5,275 bases of DNA. Source: an uncultured Bacteroidota bacterium. GTDB taxonomy: Bacteria; Bacteroidota; Bacteroidia; UKL13-3. The stretch lies in contig CAIUEQ010000117.1 in the NCBI GenBank assembly GCA_903898215.1, positions 1 through 5,275 on the forward strand, given 5' to 3'. Positions 1 through 5,231 of this stretch are shown one piece after another (within the stretch, counting starts at the first letter, position 1; every line of letters starts with the position of its first letter). The notes beneath the pieces were generated by a model. That model was not told the DNA's origin. It ran no database searches and was given only the letters and a program-made list of their open reading frames with translations. The position numbers and the translations under genes were made by a program.

Positions 1-1524
1 AAAAGTGCGCGTGTAATGAAAAAAGCTGTTGCATTTCTGATGCCATTTATGGAAGAAGAAAAACGCAAAACTGGAAACATGAGCACCTCACAAGGAAAAA
101 TTTTGATGGCAACCGTTAAAGGTGATGTGCATGATATCGGTAAAAATATTGTGGGAGTGGTGCTTGCCTGTAATAATTTTGAAATTATCGATATGGGTGT
201 GATGGTGCCGGCAGATAAAATTCTCGCAAAAGCGATTGAAGAAAATGTTGATGTAATTGGATTAAGCGGATTAATTACTCCATCTTTAGACGAGATGGTT
301 CATGTGGCAAAAGAGATGGAAAGATTGGGATTGAAAATTCCATTATTGATTGGCGGAGCAACAACATCACGTGTTCACACTGCTGTAAAAATCGATCAGA
401 ATTATGCCGGTTCTGTTGTGCATGTAATTGATGCGAGCAAAAGTGTTCCTGCTGTTCAAAGTCTTATCAGCAAAGAACATGGCGAAGCTTTTCATAAAAA
501 AATAAAATCCGATTATGCTCAGTTCAGAGAAGATTATAAAAACAGAAAACGTGATAAAAATTTCGTGACAATAGAAAATGCACGAAAGAAAAAAGTTTCT
601 GTTGATGTGAAAGATATTGTTGCGCCAACATTTACCGGAACAAAAGTTTTTGAAGATTTTCCATTAGAAGAATTAAGAAGTTATATCGATTGGACACCTT
701 TTTTCCAAACATGGGAATTAGCCGGTCGTTATCCTAAAATATTTGATGATGAAATTATTGGCTCTGAAGCAAAAAAATTATTTAATGATGCCAATCAGAT
801 GCTCGATGATGTGATTGCTAAAAAATTATTGAAAGCAAAAGGTGTTATCGGCTTCTGGCCTGCAAATGCAGAAGGTGATGACGTAGTTGTCAGTTCGAGC
901 GGAGTCGAGAACACGTTTCATTTTTTAAGACAACAAAACGAAAAAGCCGAAGGACAAAATTATCATTGTCTTGCTGATTTTGTTGCTCAAAAAGAAAGCG
1001 GTGTTACAGATTATATCGGAGGTTTTGCAGTATCAACAGGTTTTGGAATTGAGCCATTAGTTGAAGCCTATGAAAAAGATCATGACGATTATCACAGCAT
1101 CATGATCAAAGCAATTGCCGATAGATTAGCAGAAGCATTTGCCGAAAAAATGCATGAGTTGGTACGCAAAGAATTTTGGGGTTATTCAAAAAATGAAAAT
1201 CTGTCGAGTGAAGAGTTGATCAAAGAAAATTATGCAGGAATTCGTCCGGCTCCGGGTTATCCTGCTTGTCCGGATCATACCGAAAAAAGATTATTGTTTG
1301 ATCTCTTACAAGCAGAAAAAAATACAGGAATTATTCTCACCGAAAATTTTGCCATGCATCCTGCTGCTGCAGTAAGTGGATTTTATTTTTCTCATCCTGA
1401 ATCAAAATATTTTGGAGCAGGAAAAATTCAAAAAGATCAGGTAGAAGATTATGCAAAACGCAAAAATGAATCTATAGAATTTATCGAGAAATGGTTAGCG
1501 CCTGTGCTCGGGTATGATAATTAA
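1..1524 (+). CDS. metH: Cobalamin-dependent methionine synthase, C-terminal part (5' end outside window)
   Basis: MetH transfers a methyl group from 5-methyl-tetrahydrofolate via cobalamin to homocysteine, making methionine in the cytoplasm. The reading frame is open from base 1, so the ATG at 16 is internal and the gene is cut by the window edge. Counting from codon 1, the end of the helical cap comes first. The B12-binding Rossmann domain follows, with the DVHDIG motif whose His44 (130-132) ligates cobalt, then the SGLITPS and GGATTS loops. The reactivation domain, which binds S-adenosylmethionine, has Asp230 (688-690), Arg415 in the RPAPGYPACPDHTEK motif (1243-1245) and Tyr470 (1408-1410). 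These match E. coli His759, Asp946, Arg1134 and Tyr1189 in order and spacing, as I remember that protein. The distance from the His to the C-terminus (463 residues) is also normal, so the 3' end is intact. The homocysteine and folate domains lie upstream, unseen; in some Bacteroidota they are on a separate gene. Confidence 0.97.
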   Translation, partial: KSARVMKKAVAFLMPFMEEEKRKTGNMSTSQGKILMATVKGDVHDIGKNIVGVVLACNNFEIIDMGVMVPADKILAKAIEENVDVIGLSGLITPSLDEMVHVAKEMERLGLKIPLLIGGATTSRVHTAVKIDQNYAGSVVHVIDASKSVPAVQSLISKEHGEAFHKKIKSDYAQFREDYKNRKRDKNFVTIENARKKKVSVDVKDIVAPTFTGTKVFEDFPLEELRSYIDWTPFFQTWELAGRYPKIFDDEIIGSEAKKLFNDANQMLDDVIAKKLLKAKGVIGFWPANAEGDDVVVSSSGVENTFHFLRQQNEKAEGQNYHCLADFVAQKESGVTDYIGGFAVSTGFGIEPLVEAYEKDHDDYHSIMIKAIADRLAEAFAEKMHELVRKEFWGYSKNENLSSEELIKENYAGIRPAPGYPACPDHTEKRLLFDLLQAEKNTGIILTENFAMHPAAAVSGFYFSHPESKYFGAGKIQKDQVEDYAKRKNESIEFIEKWLAPVLGYDN

Positions 1525-1531
1525 ACCAGAC

Positions 1532-1565
1532 AAAAAAAATAGAGACGTTGCATGCAACGTCTCTA
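1532..1565 (-). terminator. Intrinsic terminator for the minus-strand aspartic protease, made from a perfect palindrome
   Basis: Bases 1540-1565 are a perfect 26-bp palindrome (half-site TAGAGACGTTGCA), able to form an 11-bp stem with a CATG loop. Read on the minus strand, the stem is followed directly by eight T (A-tract 1532-1539), the classic hairpin plus U-tract. It lies 113 bases past the stop of the minus-strand gene. On the plus strand, 16 bases after the metH stop, no T-run follows, so it would terminate metH poorly unless the hairpin alone suffices. Confidence 0.65.
1540..1565. repeat. 26-bp perfect palindrome, probable dispersed repeat
   Basis: The half-site TAGAGACGTTGCA is followed exactly by its reverse complement, centred on TGCA. 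From memory, near-identical GTAGAGACG...CGTCTCTAC palindromes are scattered in many copies through cyanobacterial and Bacteroidota genomes, usually between genes. The sequence shows only one copy here, so the dispersed nature rests on recollection, not on this window. It is the same DNA as the terminator stem. Confidence 0.6.
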
Positions 1566-1677
1566 CAATACTTCAAAAAGTTGCTTTAAAAACACCCACT
1601 GCCCGAAAATTAAGTTTAGCCGATGGTAAAAAATTAGCTTATAAATTTATTGATAAGTGGCACTCAGAAAAGTAATC

Positions 1678-2058
1678 TTACATCACCAATGCACCGGCAA
1701 TATTTGGATTTTGCGGATTGATGGTAAGTTTTAATTGTGCAGGGTGAATAATTAAATCCATATCTTCAATTGGAATTGCTCCCAATAAAACCATGTCGCC
1801 TAAAACCAAAGCTCCAGTTAAACACATTCTGTTTTCGTAATTTATTTTTATCGGACCAACATAAGGAACCAACTTTTTGCTGCCATCGGCAATGGTGACT
1901 TCACGCTTTTCAAATTCGGTTAAATTTAGTTGGATGGCAATATGTTCAGGTATGCACAAAAAAAGTGCACCGGTATCAACCAAAGCTTTTGCATTAACAG
2001 GTTGCAACTCATTTTGTGATGGATTTGAAATTTTTATTTCTGCATAAATTTGTCCCAT
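1678..2058 (-). CDS. Retropepsin-like clan AA aspartic protease, small single-domain
   Basis: This 126-aa protein has the two hallmarks of a half-pepsin fold that works as a homodimer. The catalytic DTGA motif is at residues 28-31 (Asp28, bases 1975-1977), preceded by hydrophobic ALV. A late hydrophobic-hydrophobic-Gly motif, VLLGAIP, is at 90-96, followed by the EDMDLIIHP segment typical of small bacterial retropepsin-like proteins annotated as 'clan AA aspartic protease'. There is no signal peptide or membrane segment, so it should be cytoplasmic. The substrate and role of this family are not known to me. The chosen start gives MGQIYAEIKI, the usual opening of the family. It converges on metH and diverges from the toxin-antitoxin operon, so it is probably transcribed alone and ends at the palindromic terminator. 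The family is confident; actual proteolytic activity is inferred. Confidence 0.88.
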   Translation of the reverse strand: MGQIYAEIKISNPSQNELQPVNAKALVDTGALFLCIPEHIAIQLNLTEFEKREVTIADGSKKLVPYVGPIKINYENRMCLTGALVLGDMVLLGAIPIEDMDLIIHPAQLKLTINPQNPNIAGALVM

Positions 2059-2060
2059 TG

Positions 2061-2077
2061 TTCAACTATTTGTTGAA
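2061..2077. promoter_or_regulatory. Spaced inverted repeat in the aspartic protease leader
   Basis: TTCAAC (2061-2066) and GTTGAA (2072-2077) form a 6-5-6 inverted repeat just upstream of the protease start, between its candidate -7 element and ATG. It could be an operator or a small leader hairpin. The arms are short, so chance is quite possible. Confidence 0.25.
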
Positions 2078-2078
2078 A

Positions 2079-2086
2079 CAAAAATA
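2079..2086 (-). promoter_or_regulatory. Candidate Bacteroidota -7 promoter element for the aspartic protease gene
   Basis: On the minus strand the bases read TATTTTTG, an exact match to the Bacteroidota -7 consensus TAnnTTTG, 20 bases before the ATG at 2058. That would leave a leader of roughly 14 bases. No convincing TTG -33 element is seen at the expected distance, and the region is AT-rich, so the call is tentative. Confidence 0.35.
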
Positions 2087-2130
2087 AGCCTAAAGTAAGT
2101 ACCATAAAACAAAAATTTTATTTAACCCCT

Positions 2131-2172
2131 CTTCAATAAATTTCTTTTTACATTCGTATAACGAAATTGAAG
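2131..2172 (+). promoter_or_regulatory. Repeat copy 1 with inverted arms; possible distal promoter of the TA operon
   Basis: The segment contains TACATTCG (2149-2156), close to the TAnnTTTG -7 consensus, within a 27-bp sequence repeated before the caspase gene. It is flanked by inverted arms: CTTCAA-taa-ATTTC (2131-2144) and GAAATTGAAG (2163-2172), complementary over 10 bases except for a three-base insertion. As a promoter it would give the antitoxin a leader of about 90 bases. No clear -33 TTG is present. Confidence 0.35.
2141..2167 (+). repeat. 27-bp direct repeat, left copy
   Basis: Bases 2141-2167 match 2866-2892 at 26 of 27 positions, the only difference being C at 2162 against T at 2887. 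In the right copy that T makes the ATG of the caspase gene; here the same position reads ACG. Both copies are preceded by CTTCAA and a C-rich CCC stretch. The pair brackets the toxin-antitoxin operon, 725 bases apart. Confidence 0.85.
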
Positions 2173-2221
2173 CTTTCATTCACAAAATCATTTTTGAAGT
2201 TAAATCTTCTTTTTGATTTTG

Positions 2222-2229
2222 TATATTCG
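2222..2229 (+). promoter_or_regulatory. Candidate proximal -7 element of the TA operon
   Basis: TATATTCG differs from TAnnTTTG at one position and shares the TTCG ending with the two repeat copies. It lies 24 bases before the antitoxin ATG, leaving a leader that would begin in or beside the 14-bp palindrome. A TTTTTG at 2191-2196 is about 25 bases upstream, slightly long for a -33 element. Confidence 0.35.
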
Positions 2230-2231
2230 AA

Positions 2232-2245
2232 ATCAATTAATTGAT
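2232..2245. promoter_or_regulatory. 14-bp perfect palindrome, candidate autoregulatory operator
   Basis: ATCAATTAATTGAT is a perfect palindrome ending eight bases before the antitoxin start and just downstream of a candidate -7 element. Type II TA operons are commonly autorepressed by the antitoxin or TA complex at such palindromes. The antitoxin shows no DNA-binding fold I recognise, and the site is very AT-rich, so the operator role is inference. Confidence 0.35.
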
Positions 2246-2253
2246 AAAATCAA

Positions 2254-2478
2254 ATGACACTCAAGCAAATTTGCGATGTAAAAAACCACCAACTGATAAT
2301 TAGTTTACCTGATAGTTTTACTGATAAGAAAAAAGTTTTGGTGACAATTGAAGATGATTTTGAAACACATGCAGATAAAATCACACTATTAAAATTAGCT
2401 TCGTCCGACCCATTATTTTTATCAGATGTAAAAGAAGTAAGTGATGATTTCAATTCAATCGAACACGAAACTTTATGA
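2254..2478 (+). CDS. Antitoxin of a MazF/PemK-type toxin-antitoxin pair
   Basis: This 74-aa protein should bind and neutralise the toxin encoded directly downstream; its TGA overlaps the toxin ATG (ATGA, 2475-2478), giving translational coupling. Residues 12-33 form a beta-rich stretch (HQLIISLPDSF...KKVLVTIED) resembling the small LP-motif antitoxins of Bacteroidota and cyanobacteria. It does not look like the AbrB/MazE swapped-hairpin motif. The acidic tail at about 44-73 (LLKLASSDPLFLSDVKEVSDDF) resembles the C-terminal peptides by which antitoxins block MazF dimers. It is also like the DPLFL..D..E...DF tails of other Bacteroidota antitoxins I recall. The ATG has no Shine-Dalgarno site, as is usual in the phylum. 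The role rests mainly on position and tail; DNA binding is unproven. Confidence 0.82.
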   Translation: MTLKQICDVKNHQLIISLPDSFTDKKKVLVTIEDDFETHADKITLLKLASSDPLFLSDVKEVSDDFNSIEHETL

Positions 2479-2825
2479 TTAAAAAATGGGAAATCATTCG
2501 TGCCAATCTTGACCCTGTAATTGGTTCGGAACAAGGTAAATCGCGTCCGGTGATTGTGGTAAGCGAAGATGCGATAAATGATCTGCTCAATATTGTAAAT
2601 GTGTTGCCAATAACCACACGAAAAGCCGGAAGACGAATTTATCCCAACGAAGTTTTATTAGAATCAGGAAAATATGGTTTAGAAAATGAATCTATAATTC
2701 TTTGCCATCAAATCCGCACACTCGACAAAAAACGTTTATCAATTGTTTACGGAAAAATTGAAGATAAAATTAAACAGGATGAAATAATGGAAGCGCTTTG
2801 CTTTCAGCTTGGAATTGAAAATTAA
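2475..2825 (+). CDS. MazF/PemK-family endoribonuclease toxin
   Basis: MazF-type toxins cleave mRNA or other RNA at short specific sequences and stop growth when the antitoxin is lost. At 116 aa this has the usual length. The diagnostic N-terminal segment is at residues 5-30: W-E-I, then LDPVIGSEQGKSRPVIVVS, with Arg24 in the place of the catalytic Arg (Arg25 in B. subtilis MazF). Thr47/Thr48 in LPITT are in the place of the catalytic Thr. The C-terminal half keeps CHQIRTLDKKRL, the conserved strand-helix region of the family. The catalytic residues are therefore present and the toxin appears intact. Translation starts within the antitoxin stop (ATGA). No terminator follows; the next gene starts 60 bases downstream. 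The RNA sequence it cuts cannot be told from the sequence. Confidence 0.94.
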   Translation: MIKKWEIIRANLDPVIGSEQGKSRPVIVVSEDAINDLLNIVNVLPITTRKAGRRIYPNEVLLESGKYGLENESIILCHQIRTLDKKRLSIVYGKIEDKIKQDEIMEALCFQLGIEN

Positions 2826-2865
2826 AAATGCATTCCTAAAATTATATTTACTCCCATAACTTCAA

Positions 2866-2892
2866 TTTCTTTTTACATTCGTATAATGAAAT
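2866..2892 (+). repeat. 27-bp direct repeat, right copy
   Basis: This is the second copy of the 2141-2167 repeat (26 of 27 identical). It contains TACATTCG and overlaps the first codons of the caspase gene. The left inverted arm CTTCAATTTC (2860-2869) is uninterrupted here. The right arm survives only as GAAAT (2888-2892) before the coding sequence departs. Confidence 0.85.
2874..2881 (+). promoter_or_regulatory. Candidate -7 element directly before the caspase start codon
   Basis: TACATTCG, one mismatch from TAnnTTTG, ends four bases before the ATG at 2886. If it is used, transcription would begin at or beside the A of the ATG, giving a leaderless mRNA. The same octamer occurs in the left repeat copy. 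No -33 TTG is evident. Confidence 0.35.
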
Positions 2893-2963
2893 CTTTGCAC
2901 TCATACATAAAATATTTCTTTTTATCCTTTTTTATATACTGCTTTTACAATTATGCAAACGCG
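2886..2963 (+). other. Signal peptide of the WD40-caspase protein
   Basis: Residues 1-26 have Lys and His near the N-terminus, an aromatic-rich hydrophobic core (YFFLSFFIYCFY) and a type I cleavage site, ANA before Gln27. There is no Cys at +1, so it is not a lipoprotein. Confidence 0.88.
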
Positions 2964-5231
2964 CAAGATGAAAGCATTAAAACATTTGGTAACGGTTTAG
3001 ACGGAATATATTCTGTTTCTTTTTCAAGTACTGGGAAACAACTTATTTCTTTAAGTTTATATGATAGTTTAAAAATATGGAATGTGGAAAGTGGAAAAAA
3101 TATTAAATCATTCTTTGCAGATGGTGACGAAACAAAATTTTCAATGGATGGGAAATTTCTTGCTACACACAATAGCATAAAATTTGAACAAAATCAGAAC
3201 GATAAAATCATAAAAATATGGAATGTTACAATCGGGAAAAATTTTAAAACTTTAAGTGGAGTCAATGGCTTTGTTTCTGGAATCTGTTTCTCACCTGATG
3301 GAAAAAGAATTGCATCCGCTGATGAAAGAAATATAAAAATTTGGGATTTAACTACTGGGCAGATAGTTAAAGCATTTAATGAACAAAGTAACTCTGTTCA
3401 TTTATTCTGTTTTTCACCAGACGGAAAATGTCTTGCCACTTCAGATAAAAGCAATCGAGACATTAATATTATTAGTGTAACAACAGGAAAAATTTTAAAA
3501 ACTTTCAATGGGCACAGTCGTTCTGTTGAGTCTGTATGTTTTTCGCAAAATGGAAAATATATTGCTTCGGGAAGTTCTGATAGCACTATAAAAATATGGA
3601 ATGTTGAATCGGGGGAAATTGTTAAAACATTATTTGGTCATGATAATTCCGTTAGGTCTGTTTGTTTTTCTCCTGATGGAAAACTCCTTGCCTCAGGTAG
3701 TTTTGATCAAACTGTAAAAGTTTGGAACTCGGTAAATGGTGATTGCATTAAAACCTTCGGTCGGCATACCAACTATGTTCTTTCTGTCTGCTTCTCACCT
3801 GATGGGAAATACATTGTTTCAGCTGGTGGAGAAATTAAATTCTGGGAAATACAACCAATTAATTTTACAATTAAAAAATATGTAGAAAATAAAATTACCT
3901 CATGGCAACAAAAAGATGAATTTGAAAAATCATCTGATTATGCTTTGCGTATAAGTGAAGAAAACCGCAAACTAAAAATAGCACAATTTCAAAAACAATG
4001 TATTGATGAATTAGCACTTGCCGAAGAACGAAAAATTTATGCATCATACAAAAATTTTAACCTCCAAAAATATGATGCGGATGCCGAAACGTATTTGATT
4101 GATGCAAATACTTATGGGAATATTATTTTAAAAGTGCCAGTTGCAAGTGCACTTGAATTCAAGGAAATATGGAGAGATAAAGACTTTACTATTTTAAATC
4201 CCCATTTCGAATTTACTGGAGAAAATTTTGTACTCACACATCTCGAATTTTTTTTAATCAATGTTAAAAAGAAATTTAGTTATGATATTTCCGAAAAATA
4301 TAAATACACCAACTTAAATATCGAATATAAATTCAATCCAATTGAAGTAGATGTTACAGGAAAAACAGTGGACACCCAAAATCCAAACATCTCACAAAAA
4401 AATTTGGTTGTCGGGAAATCTGATGTTGATTATTTTGAATTAATTCCTCAAACTAAAACACAAAACCCCGATGCCATTGCAGTAATAATTGGCAACAGCA
4501 ATTATATAAACACCAAGCCGGTTGCTTACGCAATCAATGATGCTGAGAGCGTCAAAAATTATTTGATAAAAACTCTTGGCTTTAAAGAAGGAAATATTTT
4601 GATGAAAGAAAATGCCACGCTCGGAGATTTTAACACCTTGTTCGGCACAAAAGATAATCAACGCGGACGGTTGGCAAATACCATTAAAGAAGGTGTTTCG
4701 GATGTTTTTATTTTTTATGCCGGTCATGGCGCACCGGGATTAAAAGACAATAAAGGATATTTTGTTCCGGTAGAATGTGACCCGAATTATGTAGAAAATA
4801 GCGGTTATCAGTTGGATGTTTTTTATCAAAATTTAGCACAGTTAAAAGCAAAATCAGTTACAATCATTTTGGATGCGTGTTTTAGCGGAATAGATATTTT
4901 TGAAAACATCAGCCCAATAGTTGTAAAAGTTAAAGACCCGATTTTATTAATTCCAAATGCCGTTGTTATCACTTCTTCATCGGGCACCGAAGTATCAACT
5001 TGGTATGAAGAAAAACAGCATGGCATGTTTACCTATTTCTTTTTAAAGGCAATTCAAGACAAAGAGCATTCTGATAAAAATAAAGATGGTCAGCTCACCT
5101 TTGATGAAATTTATGATTACGTTTCAAATAAAAATGAAGGCGTTCCATATTATGCCAGACGGATTCATGGAATTGACCAAACGCCAACAATTATGGGCGA
5201 TAGGAAAGATAAGGTTTTTATAAAATATTAA
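2886..5231 (+). CDS. Exported WD40-repeat caspase-like (C14) protease
   Basis: This 781-aa protein has a signal peptide at residues 1-26 (hydrophobic core, cleavage after ANA, no lipobox Cys), so it should be periplasmic or secreted. It has no T9SS tail that I can see. Seven WD40 blades (about 33-330) make a complete beta-propeller, probably for partner binding. The linker (331-525) has a charged helical part (WQQKDEFEKSSDYALRISEE) and a beta-rich module without a name I know. The caspase-like domain (about 527-781) starts with AIAVIIGNSNY. It has catalytic His614 in YAGHGAP (4725-4727) and Cys665 in LDACFSG (4878-4880). Asp663, two before the Cys, is typical of metacaspases and orthocaspases that cut after Arg/Lys; that specificity is inferred. 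Residues 730-741 form an EF-hand-like loop. The ATG at 2886 is chosen because it opens the signal peptide. The substrate is unknown. Confidence 0.93.
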   Translation: MKSLHSYIKYFFLSFFIYCFYNYANAQDESIKTFGNGLDGIYSVSFSSTGKQLISLSLYDSLKIWNVESGKNIKSFFADGDETKFSMDGKFLATHNSIKFEQNQNDKIIKIWNVTIGKNFKTLSGVNGFVSGICFSPDGKRIASADERNIKIWDLTTGQIVKAFNEQSNSVHLFCFSPDGKCLATSDKSNRDINIISVTTGKILKTFNGHSRSVESVCFSQNGKYIASGSSDSTIKIWNVESGEIVKTLFGHDNSVRSVCFSPDGKLLASGSFDQTVKVWNSVNGDCIKTFGRHTNYVLSVCFSPDGKYIVSAGGEIKFWEIQPINFTIKKYVENKITSWQQKDEFEKSSDYALRISEENRKLKIAQFQKQCIDELALAEERKIYASYKNFNLQKYDADAETYLIDANTYGNIILKVPVASALEFKEIWRDKDFTILNPHFEFTGENFVLTHLEFFLINVKKKFSYDISEKYKYTNLNIEYKFNPIEVDVTGKTVDTQNPNISQKNLVVGKSDVDYFELIPQTKTQNPDAIAVIIGNSNYINTKPVAYAINDAESVKNYLIKTLGFKEGNILMKENATLGDFNTLFGTKDNQRGRLANTIKEGVSDVFIFYAGHGAPGLKDNKGYFVPVECDPNYVENSGYQLDVFYQNLAQLKAKSVTIILDACFSGIDIFENISPIVVKVKDPILLIPNAVVITSSSGTEVSTWYEEKQHGMFTYFFLKAIQDKEHSDKNKDGQLTFDEIYDYVSNKNEGVPYYARRIHGIDQTPTIMGDRKDKVFIKY
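2982..3875 (+). repeat. Seven WD40 blades encoded in tandem
   Basis: The blades start at about residues 33, 77, 123, 165, 208, 250 and 292. Each is built around a core like SVCFSPDGKxLASGSxDxTIKIWN and ends near GxxxKTF. Blades 5 and 6 are the most canonical. Blade 2 has lost its GH region and carries an insertion, blade 4 lacks the terminal Trp (INIISV), and blade 7 is short. Seven is the standard number for a closed propeller. Confidence 0.9.
4464..5231 (+). other. Caspase-like (peptidase C14) domain
   Basis: Residues 527-781 start with the first beta strand (AIAVIIGNSNY), followed by the NDAESVKNYL helix. The His strand is DVFIFYAGHG and the Cys strand is VTIILDACFSG. A p10-like part, VVITSSSGTEVSTW and HGMFTYFFLKAI, comes next. 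The order and spacing are those of a p20-p10 fold in one chain. An EF-hand-like loop (5073-5108) and the DQTPTIMG tail close the domain. Confidence 0.92.

Larger units (their letters stand above)
1514..1675 (+). other. Uncertain 53-codon ORF overlapping the metH end and reading through the palindrome
   Basis: An ATG at 1514, inside the last codons of metH but in another frame, opens 53 codons ending at the TAA at 1673-1675, two bases before the stop of the convergent protease gene. The first half is read through the 26-bp palindrome and is unlikely to be real protein. The second half, from about 1583, reads as a plausible basic C-terminal tail (ALKTPTARKLSLADGKK, then LAYKFIDKWHSEK). I do not recognise it. 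It could be the decayed end of an older gene interrupted by the palindromic repeat, a small gene, or chance. There is no ribosome binding site to support it. Confidence 0.2.

Noticed and set aside
16..18. ATG at 16 as the true start of metH
   Set aside because: The frame is open to base 1 and encodes KSARV, which matches the end of the MetH cap domain, so the gene begins upstream.
2131..2250. A small RNA or riboswitch in the 120 bases before the antitoxin
   Set aside because: It is very AT-rich with only short inverted repeats; nothing matches a known riboswitch core.
2250..2534. 94-codon minus-strand open frame over the antitoxin
   Set aside because: It lies antisense to a well-supported TA operon, and its Ser/Phe-rich translation has no recognisable motif.
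2141..2892. A CRISPR array or composite transposon explaining the 27-bp repeats
   Set aside because: There are only two copies 725 bases apart, no regular spacers, and no transposase or terminal inverted repeats at the ends.
2951..3178. Minus-strand open frame over the signal peptide and first WD40 blades
   Set aside because: It is a shadow of the caspase gene; low-complexity translation and no start context.
3398..3586. Minus-strand open frame over WD40 blades 4-5
   Set aside because: Antisense shadow of the repeats.
4440..4727. Minus-strand open frame over the start of the caspase domain
   Set aside because: Antisense to a conserved domain; no motif.
4826..5026. Minus-strand open frame over the catalytic Cys region
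   Set aside because: Antisense shadow with no family features.
1678..5231. Aspartic protease, TA pair and caspase as one defence system
   Set aside because: They are on different strands or separate transcription units, the caspase is exported while the others are cytoplasmic, and no shared partner domain is visible. It is kept only as a neighbourhood to survey.
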